A stretch of DNA of 64,000 nt from Streptomyces sp. NBC_00083 (lineage in GTDB: Bacteria; Actinomycetota; Actinomycetes; Streptomycetales; Streptomycetaceae), in assembly GCF_026343295.1 (NCBI RefSeq), contig NZ_JAPELY010000001.1:1178001-1242000 (forward strand), given 5' to 3'. Under the pieces are notes generated by a model, which saw nothing but the letters and a program-made list of their open reading frames with translations, had not been told where the DNA came from and ran no database searches. Positions within the stretch are counted from its first letter, which is position 1, and each line of letters begins with the position of its first letter. This document shows positions 8,802 through 17,671 of the stretch, in pieces. A program made the position numbers and the translations under genes.

Positions 8802-10589
8802 CTACTGGAGCGGGGCCTGCCAGGTCAGGGTGGTGCCGCGGATGCCGTCGTCGCGCATGCCGTTGTCGACGACGGTGAGCCGTACCGCGGGCCGCCCGTC
8901 CGGCAGTTCGGCGCCCGCGTCGACGACGACGCGCACCGAGGACACCCCGGCCCTGCGGTGTGCCGCGGCGAGCGCGCCGCGCAGGGCCGCGACCAGCTGG
9001 CTGTCGACGGGCTCGCCGACCAGCGCGTCGACCGCGCCGTCGAAGCGCACCGAGGGCCGGAAGCCGAGGAGGGCGCCCGCCCCCGCCGTCTCGCGCAGGA
9101 CCCGGCCGCGCAGCGTCGTCGGGGCCTCGGCGGGCGGCTGCTGGAGCGCGAAGATCGCGGTGCGTACCTCCTGGATGGTGGAGTCGAGCTCGTCGACGGC
9201 CCGGGTGAGCAGCTCGTCCGTGTCGTCGGCCGCCGTCTTCTCGGCCCGGCGCCGCGTCGACTCCAGCATCATCTCGGTGGCGAACAGCCGCTGGACGACC
9301 AGGTCGTGGAGGTCGCGGGCGATCCGGTCGCGGTCCTCGTACACGGCGAGCTGCTCGCGGTTGTGCTGGGCGTCGGCCAGGACGAGCGCGAGGGCCGCCT
9401 GCGAGGCGAACTGGGAGGCGAGCAGCCGGTCCACCGCGGTGTAGGGGCGGGCGCCGCGCCTGCGGGGCAGCGCCAGGGTGCCGATGAGCTTGCCGCCGCT
9501 CTGGAGGGGGAGCATCATGCTCGGCCCGAACCGGGCGCGCACGTGGGTGGTCATACGGGGGTCGGTCGCCGAGTCCTCCAGGAACACCGGCTCGCCGCCC
9601 AGGAGTTGGACCAGGACCGGCGAGCCGGGCTCGATGGTCGTGCCGACGATGTCGTCGGGATCGTCCGGCGCGGACGCGGCGACGATCTCCATGCCGCCCG
9701 CGGGGGTGGGCTGGAGCACGACCCCGGCGGCGGCGTCCGCGAGCAGCCTCGCCCGTTCGGCCACCGTCGTCAGGGCGTTGGCGGCGGTGTCGCCGGTGAG
9801 CAGGGAGGTGGTGACGGCGGCGGCGCCGTCGATCCAGCGCTCCCGCAGCCGTACGGTCTCGTAGAGCCGGGCGTTGCCGACGGCGATGCCCGCCTGCGCG
9901 GCGAGGACCCGCAGCAGCGCCAGGTCGTCCTCGGTGAAGGGGCCGCCGTGCTTCTCGGTGAGGTAGAGGTTGCCGAAGACCTGGGTGTGCACGCGGATCG
10001 GTACGCCGAGGAACGAGCGCATCGGCGGATGGCCGGGCGGCAGGCCGGCCGAGCGGGGGTCGTCGCGCCGGTCGCCGAGGCGCAGCGGCTGCGGGTCGTG
10101 GATGAGGGCGCCGAGCAGCCCGGTACGGCCGTCGGGGAGCGGGCCGATCCGCTCGCGTTCGGCGTCGGTGAGCCCGGAGGTGAACAGGTCGGTGAGCCGC
10201 CCGCGCTCGGGGTCGACCACACCGAGCGCCCCGTACTTGGCGCCGGTCAGCTCGGTCGCGGTGTCCACGATGTGCTGGAGCGTGGTGCGCAGTTCGAGAT
10301 CGGTCCCGACGCTGAGCACGGCCTGCAACAACATCGGCAGACGGGGCGCCGCGCTCTGGGCGGCGGCGGGCGCGTCAGCGGGGGCATCGGGCCTCCCGGC
10401 CATCCCGGGTGCGTCGGCCACCCCGGCCGCGTCGCCCGGGGCTTCGTGCCGTGTCGGGTCCGCGTCGGCCGGGGCTTCGTGCCGTGTCGGGTCCGCGGTG
10501 CCCGGGACGTCTCGCCGCACCGGGCCCGCGGCGCTCGGGACTGACCGCGCCGCGGGTGCCGGTCCGGTCGGCCTCTCCGCGTCACTCAT
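8802..10589 (-). CDS. Tandem-GAF sensor histidine kinase homologue with degenerate ATPase domain
   Basis: 595 aa from the ATG at 10589 (GAGGG 11 nt upstream). Residues 1-80 are low-complexity with two tandem copies of a TRHEAP repeat. Two GAF domains follow (about 90-235 and 250-390), then a HisKA_3 helix with the phospho-acceptor in RIARDLHDLVVQRLF (His near 428). The C-terminal HATPase region is abnormal. The N-box position reads GALAAAHRRA, without the usual Asn. After VVDNG the lid with the G boxes is missing, and the chain ends DDGIRGTTLTWQAPLQ. No response regulator is adjacent. Upstream is mbl and downstream is matB. It may be a pseudokinase or a phosphotransfer partner rather than an autokinase. 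Confidence 0.8.
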   Translation of the reverse strand: MSDAERPTGPAPAARSVPSAAGPVRRDVPGTADPTRHEAPADADPTRHEAPGDAAGVADAPGMAGRPDAPADAPAAAQSAAPRLPMLLQAVLSVGTDLELRTTLQHIVDTATELTGAKYGALGVVDPERGRLTDLFTSGLTDAERERIGPLPDGRTGLLGALIHDPQPLRLGDRRDDPRSAGLPPGHPPMRSFLGVPIRVHTQVFGNLYLTEKHGGPFTEDDLALLRVLAAQAGIAVGNARLYETVRLRERWIDGAAAVTTSLLTGDTAANALTTVAERARLLADAAAGVVLQPTPAGGMEIVAASAPDDPDDIVGTTIEPGSPVLVQLLGGEPVFLEDSATDPRMTTHVRARFGPSMMLPLQSGGKLIGTLALPRRRGARPYTAVDRLLASQFASQAALALVLADAQHNREQLAVYEDRDRIARDLHDLVVQRLFATEMMLESTRRRAEKTAADDTDELLTRAVDELDSTIQEVRTAIFALQQPPAEAPTTLRGRVLRETAGAGALLGFRPSVRFDGAVDALVGEPVDSQLVAALRGALAAAHRRAGVSSVRVVVDAGAELPDGRPAVRLTVVDNGMRDDGIRGTTLTWQAPLQ

Positions 10590-10659
10590 CCTTCGAGGAT
10601 CCCTCACCGCCGCCCCTCGCCCCGGGCGGCACCGCTGTCGTGCCGCTCACTCGGCCATC

Positions 10660-11706
10660 TCAATCGGCCATCGGGCTGAGGGGGCTGAGGACCATCGGCT
10701 GGATCTTGCCTTCGAGCATCGCGCCGAGGCCCTGGATCGCGCACACGTCGGGGCGTTCCGCGATGTGCACCGGTACGCCCGTCGAGTCCCGCAGCATCTG
10801 GTCGAGGCCGGGGAGCAGCGCGCTGCCGCCGACCATCATGATGCCGCGCTCGGCGAGGTCGGCGACCAGGTCGGGCGGGCACTCGCGGAGCACCTTGCCG
10901 ATGCCGTCGAGTACCGCGGTGAGCGGCGTGTGGATCGCGTTGCGGACGGCGGCGGTGTCGACCTGCACCGAGCGGGCGAGGCCGGTCGCCACGTCGCGGC
11001 CGTGGATCTCGGTGGACGCGGGCCCCTGCGGGGTGAGTCCATTGCCGCGCAGGGCCAGCTGCAGCGGGCGTACCGACTGGCTCGGCAGCATCAACTCGTG
11101 CTGGTGGCGCAGGTGTTGGATGACGGCGTGGTCGATGGCCTCGCCGCCGACCGGGATGCGTACGGCCGTGACGATGGCGCCGAGCGACAGCACCGCGATC
11201 TGCGTGGTGGCGGCGCCGCACACCATGATCATGGTGGCGGTGGGCTGCTCCACGGGGAGCCCGCACCCCACGGCCGCCGCGATCAGTGTGTCGACGAGCT
11301 CGACGCGGCGTGCGCCGAGCCCCACCAGCGTCTCCATCGCGGCGCGCTGCGCGAGCGGGTCGCTGCCGTGCGGGGTGCAGGCGGCGGCGCGCAGCCGGGG
11401 CTTGCGGCGCAGCTGGCGGCGCAGCTTCTCGCCGAGCAGGTGGCGCAGCATGCGCTGGGCCATCTCGATGTCGACGACCGTGCCGCCGGACACCGGGCGG
11501 GCCACGCGGATGTAGTCGGGGGTGCGGCCGGTCATCTGCTCGGCGAAGGTGCCGACCGCGATGAGCGCACCGGTGCGCGTATTGACGGCGGCCACGCTCG
11601 GCTCGTCCACGACGAGCCCGGCGCCCTTGATGTAGACCCGGGTCCTGGCGGCTCCGAGGTCTACGGCTACATGGCAACGGCGCAACTGCTCAAGACTGAC
11701 GGTCAC
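10660..11706 (-). CDS. mbl: MreB-like actin homologue Mbl
   Basis: 348 aa. The actin-fold motifs of the MreB family are present: phosphate-1 (AVDLGAARTRVYIKG, near residue 13), phosphate-2 (MVCGAATTQIAVLSLG) and the adenosine motif (IMMVGGSALLPGLDQML). The GTG at 11706 was chosen over the longer ORF because GGGAGGA lies 6 nt upstream. Streptomyces carry an MreB in the mre operon plus a shorter Mbl elsewhere. The isolated position and the divergent, Arg-rich middle fit Mbl, which acts with MreB in spore-wall synthesis. It would form filaments under the membrane. Confidence 0.8.
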   Translation of the reverse strand: MTVSLEQLRRCHVAVDLGAARTRVYIKGAGLVVDEPSVAAVNTRTGALIAVGTFAEQMTGRTPDYIRVARPVSGGTVVDIEMAQRMLRHLLGEKLRRQLRRKPRLRAAACTPHGSDPLAQRAAMETLVGLGARRVELVDTLIAAAVGCGLPVEQPTATMIMVCGAATTQIAVLSLGAIVTAVRIPVGGEAIDHAVIQHLRHQHELMLPSQSVRPLQLALRGNGLTPQGPASTEIHGRDVATGLARSVQVDTAAVRNAIHTPLTAVLDGIGKVLRECPPDLVADLAERGIMMVGGSALLPGLDQMLRDSTGVPVHIAERPDVCAIQGLGAMLEGKIQPMVLSPLSPMAD

Positions 11707-11879
11707 GGCAGATCCTCCCGAGAGCGGTACGTGTTTCGCTTTCTGCGACCGGTACGTAGTTCGCATCATGCGTTCGCGCGAAGACCGGCGCGCGCTGGGA
11801 TGCGCCGGTAGGGGAGGGGCCGGCTGACGGGCAGCCAGAAACCGGGAGGAGGACGGCTGGGCCCACCGGCCGCCGCTCG

Positions 11880-11990
11880 GCGCGCAGCCGCAACGCGCCG
11901 CACCCGGAGCCGCCCCGCCCGGAGCACGTCCCGCCGCAGCCGGAGCCGCCCCGCCGACCCGGAGCCGCCCCGCTCGGAACCGCTACGGCA
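11880..11990. repeat. Short degenerate tandem repeat upstream of mbl
   Basis: A CGGAGCCGCCCCGC-like unit recurs about four times with slight variation. This stretch lies between the end of the DUF-like gene at 11983 and the mbl start. The rest of the 11707-11982 gap shows no RNA gene or ORF with coding character. Confidence 0.5.
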
Positions 11991-12549
11991 GGAGCCGTTG
12001 CAGCAGGCCCCATGTGAACTCCGCCACCCGGGTGCCGCCCCCCGGCAGGGTGATCTCCAGCTGCCAGCGTGTCGGGGCCGAGCCCTCCATCGGGCGGGCC
12101 GGGGGGAAGGCGCGTGCTGCCTCGTCGACCGTGCAGGACCAGGGGCGCAGGTCGTCCTCGGCGCGCAGCTCCGGGCCCGGCAGGCCGGGGGTCCGGATCA
12201 GCCACTCGTTCCACACCGCGCCGCCGGGCCCGGCGAGCACCTCGAACCGCAGCTCCGGCCAGAGCGGCACCGGCCACAGGTGGGCCTCGCACTCCAGGTC
12301 GCCGATGGTGCGCGGCACGACCGCCTCGGGTGCGCCGAGCACCGAGCGGTAGCGGGAGAGCGCCCCTCGGGAGCGCGCCGAGCGGAGCATGGCCTGCCAG
12401 CGCTTGTTGGCCTCGCGCATGTCCGCGAGGGAGGCGCCGAGCCGCTGACGGGCGTCCTCGACGAGACCCGGCTGGTGGTCGGCCATCCGCCGCAGCAGCA
12501 CGAGTTGGAACTCCATCGGGCCGAACGGCCGCGTCCCGGTTTCCGTCAT
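11983..12549 (-). CDS. Conserved hypothetical protein
   Basis: 188 aa, soluble and rich in Trp, Arg and Pro, with no signal peptide or membrane segment. Residues 10-60 are helical (MADHQPGLVEDARQRLGASL). The rest contains several Trp-centred strands (HLWPVPLWPELRFEVL, WNEWLIRTPG, WSCTVDEAARAF). No known family was recognised. The ATG at 12549 was chosen because GGGCAGG lies about 9 nt upstream; an ATG at 12558 is possible but too close to that site. The gene is divergent from the zinc-ribbon membrane gene. Confidence 0.7.
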   Translation of the reverse strand: MTETGTRPFGPMEFQLVLLRRMADHQPGLVEDARQRLGASLADMREANKRWQAMLRSARSRGALSRYRSVLGAPEAVVPRTIGDLECEAHLWPVPLWPELRFEVLAGPGGAVWNEWLIRTPGLPGPELRAEDDLRPWSCTVDEAARAFPPARPMEGSAPTRWQLEITLPGGGTRVAEFTWGLLQRLLP

Positions 12550-12696
12550 GACGTCCATCCTGCCCGGCCCCACTGACAACGCCCCGGTGCATGGCGATTC
12601 GTCACGCGGCCACGCCCGCGCCGCGATCCTTCCGCACAAGATCCACACATCTCCGGCCCCTTTTGTTGCCCGGCCGCCGCATAGCCTCCCGGAGCC

Positions 12697-13389
12697 ATGG
12701 ATTACTGCCACGCCTGCCGACGGCACCTCAACGGCGCCCTGGCCTGCGCCGGATGCGGGACCCCCGCGCAAGAGCTGGCGCCCGCACCCGAGGACGAGCT
12801 CCTCGTGCATGCCGGCGCGCCGCCGTCCCGCCGCGGCGCGGAGGTGCTCGCGCCGTCCGGTCACCGGCGTGCCCGCAAGGGGCGCCGGGCCCGGCGCAAG
12901 CGGGGGAAGGCGGTCCTGTTCGGCTCCGCGGGCCTGGTCCTGGTGGCCGGCGCGGTGGGCTTCGTACAGATGGCGATGGAGCCCCCGGTCAACGACCGCG
13001 CCTCCTCCGTGCAGGAGGACGAGACGATCTCCGACCCCCAGCCCCTGCCCTCGGGCAGCGCGGTGACGGGTCCGTCGAGACCCACCGCCGAGCCGGTCTC
13101 CTCGCGCAGACGGGGCTCCGGCGCGGGCGCCGGGTCGCCCGGTGGTGCCGACGGGCCGCGGCATGCCGGTCCCGCGCCGAAGGAGACGCCGTCGGGGTCC
13201 GTGGACCCCCGGCCCTCGTCGGCCCGGCCCTCCGACTCCGTTGCGCCGGGCGTGTCCGACCCGCCCGGCCCGGGTGGGCCCGCGCCCTCCGCGTCGCCGT
13301 CCTCGGCCGCGCCGCCGCCTCCGCCCCCACCGTCGCCGTCGCCCTCGCCCAGCGCGACGTGCCACCGCTTCCTGTGGTGGTGCGCGTGA
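12697..13389 (+). CDS. Zinc-ribbon, single-membrane-segment protein with Pro/Ser-rich tail
   Basis: 230 aa. The N-terminus holds two Cys pairs (YCHAC and LACAGC, residues 4-19), a likely zinc ribbon. An Arg-rich stretch (RRARKGRRARRKRGK) precedes one transmembrane helix (around residues 73-93). The C-terminal 130 residues are Pro/Ser/Ala-rich, ending in a short Cys/Trp motif (TCHRFLWWCA). The topology is probably cytoplasmic zinc ribbon and extracytoplasmic disordered tail. Function unknown. A TAGCCT hexamer lies 9 nt before the ATG. Confidence 0.75.
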   Translation: MDYCHACRRHLNGALACAGCGTPAQELAPAPEDELLVHAGAPPSRRGAEVLAPSGHRRARKGRRARRKRGKAVLFGSAGLVLVAGAVGFVQMAMEPPVNDRASSVQEDETISDPQPLPSGSAVTGPSRPTAEPVSSRRRGSGAGAGSPGGADGPRHAGPAPKETPSGSVDPRPSSARPSDSVAPGVSDPPGPGGPAPSASPSSAAPPPPPPPSPSPSPSATCHRFLWWCA

Positions 13390-13448
13390 CCCGGCGGGCC
13401 CCCGCCCGTCCGGGTTGGCCGGGAGAGCGCGGGGTCAGGGCTCCCGCG

Positions 13449-13871
13449 TCACGTGCCCAGCATTCTCTTCAGTAGGTCCCGCAGCACCCTGCGCTCGTCC
13501 GGCGACAGCTCCGCCAGCGGCTCCCTCGCGAAGTCGAGGGACTCGCGCAGATGGGTCGCGACGGTGCCGCCCTCGGCGGTGGGCGCGGCCAGCTTCACCC
13601 GGCGGTCGGCCGGGTCGGGGCGGCGTTCCACCAGGCCCCGGGCTTCGAGGCGGTCGACGATGCCCGTGATGTTCGACGGCTCGCACTTCAGTTTCTGGGC
13701 GATCTGCCGCATCGGCAGCGGCTCGTGCGCCAGCAGCCCGAGCACCCGCGCCTGCGCGCCGGTGAGGGAGTGCGCGGCGGCGGCCCGCTCGTACTCCTCG
13801 TAGTAGCGGCTGACGATCGTGCCGATCAGCTCGACGACTTCGAGGCTCAGGGGATCCGTTCGGGGGGCCAT
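13449..13871 (-). CDS. MarR-family transcriptional regulator
   Basis: 140 aa, the normal MarR length. A winged helix-turn-helix is clear at residues 50-110 (LPMRQIAQKLKCEPSNITGIVDRLEARGLVERRPDPADRRV). OhrR-type regulators have a reactive Cys near the N-terminus, but this protein has none there. Its only Cys (KLKCEPS) is in the DNA-reading region. It is divergent from an NADPH-dependent oxidoreductase, and two inverted repeats lie in the shared region. Likely role: repressor of that oxidoreductase and of itself. Confidence 0.88.
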   Translation of the reverse strand: MAPRTDPLSLEVVELIGTIVSRYYEEYERAAAAHSLTGAQARVLGLLAHEPLPMRQIAQKLKCEPSNITGIVDRLEARGLVERRPDPADRRVKLAAPTAEGGTVATHLRESLDFAREPLAELSPDERRVLRDLLKRMLGT

Positions 13872-13890
13872 GCCCTCAGCCTACCGACTT

Positions 13891-13938
13891 ACTTGACAAT
13901 CTCAAATATATGGGAGCATGGTTCTTTCAGTACCTGAA
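13891..13938. promoter_or_regulatory. Shared MarR/oxidoreductase control region
   Basis: A perfect -35 hexamer TTGACA (13893-13898) begins an inverted repeat TTGA-CAATC-TCAA (13893-13905) that extends imperfectly to 13891-13907. A second inverted repeat, TTCAG-TAC-CTGAA, lies at 13926-13938. An arrangement of operator over -35 and operator at the start is typical of MarR autoregulation. Confidence 0.5.
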
Positions 13939-14047
13939 GTATTCGGCCCGTGCCGCCACCGACGCGATGTGTGTCGCGTGCCCGGCCCCAAGGTACTGAT
14001 GTGCCCGATGTACCCGTCAGTTTTTGCTTCGCAGGAGGACGCACCCC

Positions 14048-15076
14048 ATGGCCACCTCGTCCGCACTCCCCACCACCAGCCGCGCCTGGCACCTCGTCGC
14101 CCGCCCGAACGGCTGGCCCGTGCCGTCCGACTTCGCGCTGCGGGAGACCCCCGTCGCCGAGCCGGGCCCCGGCCGCATCCTGGTCCGCAACGTGGCCATG
14201 TCGGTCGACCCGTACATGCGCGGCCGCATGAACGACACGAAGTCGTACGTCGCGCCGTTCAAGCTGGAGCAGCCCATGGAGGGCGGCGCGGTCGGCGAGG
14301 TCATCGCCTCCGCCGACGACCGGTTCGCCGTCGGCGACCACGTCCTGCACGGGCTCGGCTGGCGCGAGTACGCCGACCTGGACGCCCAGCACGCCGTCAA
14401 GGTCGACGCCGGGCTCGCCCCGCTCTCCGCCTACCTCGGCGTCCTCGGCATGCCGGGTCTGACCGCGTACGCGGGCCTCCTGGAGGTCGGCTCCTTCAAG
14501 GAGGGCGACGTCGTGTTCGTCTCCGGCGCGGCCGGCGCCGTCGGCAGCCAGGTCGGCCAGATCGCCCGCCTCAAGGGCGCCTCCCGGGTCATCGGCTCCG
14601 CCGGCTCCGACGAGAAGGTCAAGTGGCTCGTGGAGGAGCTCGGCTTCGACGCCGCCTTCAACTACAAGAAGGGCCCGGTCCTGGAGCAGCTGCGCGCGGC
14701 CGCCCCCGACGGCATCGACGTCTACTTCGACAACGTCGGCGGCGACCACCTCGAAGCCGCCATCTCGGCGCTCAACGTGCACGGCCGCGCCACCCTCTGC
14801 GGTGCGATCGCGGGCTACAACGACACCGAGCCCACCCCCGGCCCGCGCAACATGATGATGATCATCGGCAAGCGCCTCCAGCTCAAGGGCGTCCTGGTCG
14901 GCGACCACTACGGCATGCAGCAGCAGTTCGTCGGCGAGGTCGCGGGCTGGCTGGCCTCCGGCGAGCTCAAGTACAACGAGACCGTCGTCGAGGGCATCGA
15001 GAACGGCGTCGAGGCGTTCCTCGGCATGCTGCGCGGCGAGAACACCGGAAAGATGGTCGTCTCGCTCGGCAAGTAG
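14048..15076 (+). CDS. Zinc-independent NADPH-dependent oxidoreductase (MDR superfamily, CurA/leukotriene reductase-like)
   Basis: 342 aa. The N-terminus has the alkenal/leukotriene reductase pattern (SVDPYMRGRMNDTKSYV). The Rossmann fold shows VVFVSGAAGAVGSQVGQIARLKGASRVIGSAGS, and DVYFDNVGGDHLEAAI follows. The Cys ligands for catalytic and structural zinc are absent. The expected reaction is NADPH-dependent reduction of the double bond of reactive enones or alkenals. The ATG at 14048 has AGGAGG 9 nt upstream. Divergence from a MarR gene suggests induction by electrophiles or phenolics. It is followed by an OsmC-like peroxidase. Confidence 0.85.
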   Translation: MATSSALPTTSRAWHLVARPNGWPVPSDFALRETPVAEPGPGRILVRNVAMSVDPYMRGRMNDTKSYVAPFKLEQPMEGGAVGEVIASADDRFAVGDHVLHGLGWREYADLDAQHAVKVDAGLAPLSAYLGVLGMPGLTAYAGLLEVGSFKEGDVVFVSGAAGAVGSQVGQIARLKGASRVIGSAGSDEKVKWLVEELGFDAAFNYKKGPVLEQLRAAAPDGIDVYFDNVGGDHLEAAISALNVHGRATLCGAIAGYNDTEPTPGPRNMMMIIGKRLQLKGVLVGDHYGMQQQFVGEVAGWLASGELKYNETVVEGIENGVEAFLGMLRGENTGKMVVSLGK

Positions 15077-15305
15077 CTCCCCGGGGAGTGCGTCCTGGCG
15101 CGACGGGTACGCGGTCGGGTGTCCGGAGGCGAGTGAGCCGCCGGGCCACTCGCCGCGCGGTCCGGGCCGCGTGAGCCGGCGGACGGCCGCATCGAGTGAG
15201 CCATCGCACACTCCGCCTCACGGTTTCCGCGATCCGATAAGGTTTTTCCACATCCCGGCGGCCGTGAGGCGCGAGCGGCCGCGTACCCAGGAGGAGCACC
15301 CCAGC

Positions 15306-15731
<426 letters not shown>

Positions 15732-15766
15732 TCCCGTGTCACGCATCGCGTGATTCCGTGTCATCG

Positions 15767-15794
15767 AAGGGCCGTGCCGGTGCGCGGCCCTTTT
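15767..15794 (+). terminator. Intrinsic terminator after the OsmC/Ohr gene
   Basis: AAGGGCCG pairs with CGGCCCTT (15785-15792) around a 10-nt loop and runs into TTTT. It ends only about 15 nt before the next start codon. Confidence 0.75.
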
Positions 15795-15809
15795 GTGATG
15801 ATGGCCCGC

Positions 15810-16772
15810 ATGACCTTCCCCGAGACGGCCCCGTACGACCACGGCATGCTCGACACCGGTGACGGCAACCTCGTCCACTGGGAGGTGTGCGGACACCCGG
15901 AGGGCAAGCCCGCCGTGGTGGTGCACGGCGGCCCGGGATCCGGCGCGACACCGTACTGGCGGCGCTACTTCGACCCCGACCGCTACCGCGTCGTCCTCTT
16001 CGACCAGCGCGGCTGCGGCCGCTCCACGCCACCGGTCAGTGACGCCTCGACGAGCCTCGCCACCAACACCACGCACCACCTCGTCGCCGACATGGAGCGG
16101 CTGCGCGAGCACCTGGCCGTCGACACGTGGCTGGTGTTCGGCGGCTCCTGGGGCGCCACCCTCGGCATGGCGTACGCCGAGGCGCACCCGGAGCGGGTCA
16201 GCGAGGTCGTCCTCGTGTCGGTCACGACGACCGGCCGCGCCGAGGTGGAGTGGGTCACCGAGGGCGTCGGCGTCCACTTCCCCGAGGCGTGGGCCGCCTA
16301 CCGCGCCGCGGGACGGCCCCGCGCGGGGGAGCGGGTGGTCGACGCGTACGCCCGGCTGCTCGCCGACCCCGATCCGGCGGTGCGCGAGAGGGCGGCGTAC
16401 GACTGGTGCCGCTGGGAGGAGACCCACGTACGGCCGCCGGGGGCCCGGCTCCCGGACTCCTTCGGCGACTCCCGGTACGCCGACCCGGCCGTACGCATGA
16501 CCATCGCCCGCCTCGTCACCCACTACTGGCGGCACGCCGCATGGCTGGAGGAAGGCCAACTCGTCGCGGGCGCCGCCGCGTTGGCCGGCATACCCGGGGT
16601 ACTGATCACCGGGGCGCAGGACCTGAGCTCGCCGCCCGACCCGGCCCGCGCGCTCGCGGCCCGCTGGCCGGGGTGCGAACTCCACGTGATCGACGACGCG
16701 CGCCACGGTTTCGGCCACCCGGAGACGAACGCCGCCGCGCAGGCCGCGCTCGACCGGTTCGCGCGCCGCTGA
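15810..16772 (+). CDS. pip: Proline iminopeptidase
   Basis: 320 aa alpha/beta hydrolase of peptidase family S33, cleaving N-terminal Pro from peptides. Motifs are HGGPGSG (oxyanion, residues 39-45), FDQRGCGRS (64-72), the nucleophile Ser113 in GGSWG, the Asp after ITGAQD and the His in DDARHGFGHP. Both length and motif order are normal for the family. ATGs at 15798 and 15801 are also possible; 15810 gives the family-like start MTFPETAPYD. The gene starts just behind the OsmC terminator. Confidence 0.9.
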   Translation: MTFPETAPYDHGMLDTGDGNLVHWEVCGHPEGKPAVVVHGGPGSGATPYWRRYFDPDRYRVVLFDQRGCGRSTPPVSDASTSLATNTTHHLVADMERLREHLAVDTWLVFGGSWGATLGMAYAEAHPERVSEVVLVSVTTTGRAEVEWVTEGVGVHFPEAWAAYRAAGRPRAGERVVDAYARLLADPDPAVRERAAYDWCRWEETHVRPPGARLPDSFGDSRYADPAVRMTIARLVTHYWRHAAWLEEGQLVAGAAALAGIPGVLITGAQDLSSPPDPARALAARWPGCELHVIDDARHGFGHPETNAAAQAALDRFARR

Positions 16773-16811
16773 GACGTCCCCGCGGCGGATTCCCTCATCC
16801 GGGTGGCCGGA

Positions 16812-16817
16812 TAGGGT
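16812..16817 (+). promoter_or_regulatory. -10 box of a probable leaderless transcript (EI24 gene)
   Basis: TAGGGT ends exactly 7 nt before the ATG at 16825. Confidence 0.45.
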
Positions 16818-16824
16818 CGGAGCC

Positions 16825-17655
16825 ATGCGTGACATAGGGGCGGGCTTCGGATATCTGGTCAAGGGGCAGCGGTGGGCGGCCGGGCACGGCAGGTCGCTCG
16901 GCATCGGACTGCTCCCCGGCCTCATCACGCTCGTCCTGTACGCGGGCGCGCTGATCGGGCTCGCCTACGGCGCGGACGACGTCGTCGGCTGGGCGACCCC
17001 GTTCGCCGACGGCTGGTCCTCGCCCTGGCTCGCCCTGTTCCGCGGCTTCCTGACCGTCCTCGTCTTCGCGCTCGGCGTGTTCCTCGCGGTCGTCTCCTTC
17101 ACCGCGGTGACCCTCCTCGTCGGCCAGCCCTTCTACGAGAAGCTCTCCGCCGACGTCGACCGCGCCGAGAGCGGCGGCGAGGCTCCCGAGTCGGGCCTGC
17201 CGCTCTGGCGCGAGCTGTGGATCTCCGCGCGTGACTCCCTGCGCGTCCTGGTCCGCGTCGCGTTCTACGGTGTCCTGCTCTTCGGCCTCGGCTTCGTCCC
17301 GGTGATCGGGCAGAGCGTGATCCCGGCGATCGGGTTCTGCGTCACCGGCTTCTTCCTCGCCGAGGAGCTCACCGCGGTCGCCCTCCAGCGCCGCGGCATG
17401 GAACTGCGCCCCCGCCTGGCGCTGCTGCGCTCGCGCCGCCTGCTGGTCCTCGGCTTCGGTGTGCCGCTCGCCGTCGCCTTCGTCGTCCCGCTGGTCGCGG
17501 TCTTCCTGATGCCGGGGGCCGTCGCGGGCGCGACCCTGATGGTGCGCGACCTGCTCGACGAGCCGGCCGGGTCCGACGGCGACGACCCGGACGCCGACGG
17601 CCGGGCGCGGCGCGGGGACGTCGGCGCGCCCGGAGCGGCGCCGGCCGCCTGCTGA
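16825..17655 (+). CDS. EI24-domain integral membrane protein (CysZ-like)
   Basis: 276 aa. Four to six hydrophobic segments are visible: about residues 27-50, 72-105, 145-185 and 210-235. The pattern GFGYLVKGQRW at the start and LLVGQPFYEKLSADVD after the third segment match the EI24/CysZ fold. CysZ itself is linked to sulfate uptake, but actinobacterial members are mostly uncharacterised. The tail is acidic and disordered. It is probably leaderless and convergent with the secreted peptidase-like gene. The transport role is inferred from the family only. Confidence 0.8.
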   Translation: MRDIGAGFGYLVKGQRWAAGHGRSLGIGLLPGLITLVLYAGALIGLAYGADDVVGWATPFADGWSSPWLALFRGFLTVLVFALGVFLAVVSFTAVTLLVGQPFYEKLSADVDRAESGGEAPESGLPLWRELWISARDSLRVLVRVAFYGVLLFGLGFVPVIGQSVIPAIGFCVTGFFLAEELTAVALQRRGMELRPRLALLRSRRLLVLGFGVPLAVAFVVPLVAVFLMPGAVAGATLMVRDLLDEPAGSDGDDPDADGRARRGDVGAPGAAPAAC

Positions 17656-17671
17656 CCCCCCGGGGTCCGTG

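Noticed and set aside
10590..10607. Earlier GTG start for the GAF kinase at 10607
   Set aside because: Adds six residues only; the ATG at 10589 has an acceptable GAGGG site.
13449..13871. MarR protein as OhrR
   Set aside because: The N-terminal reactive Cys is absent, although an OsmC/Ohr gene is close.
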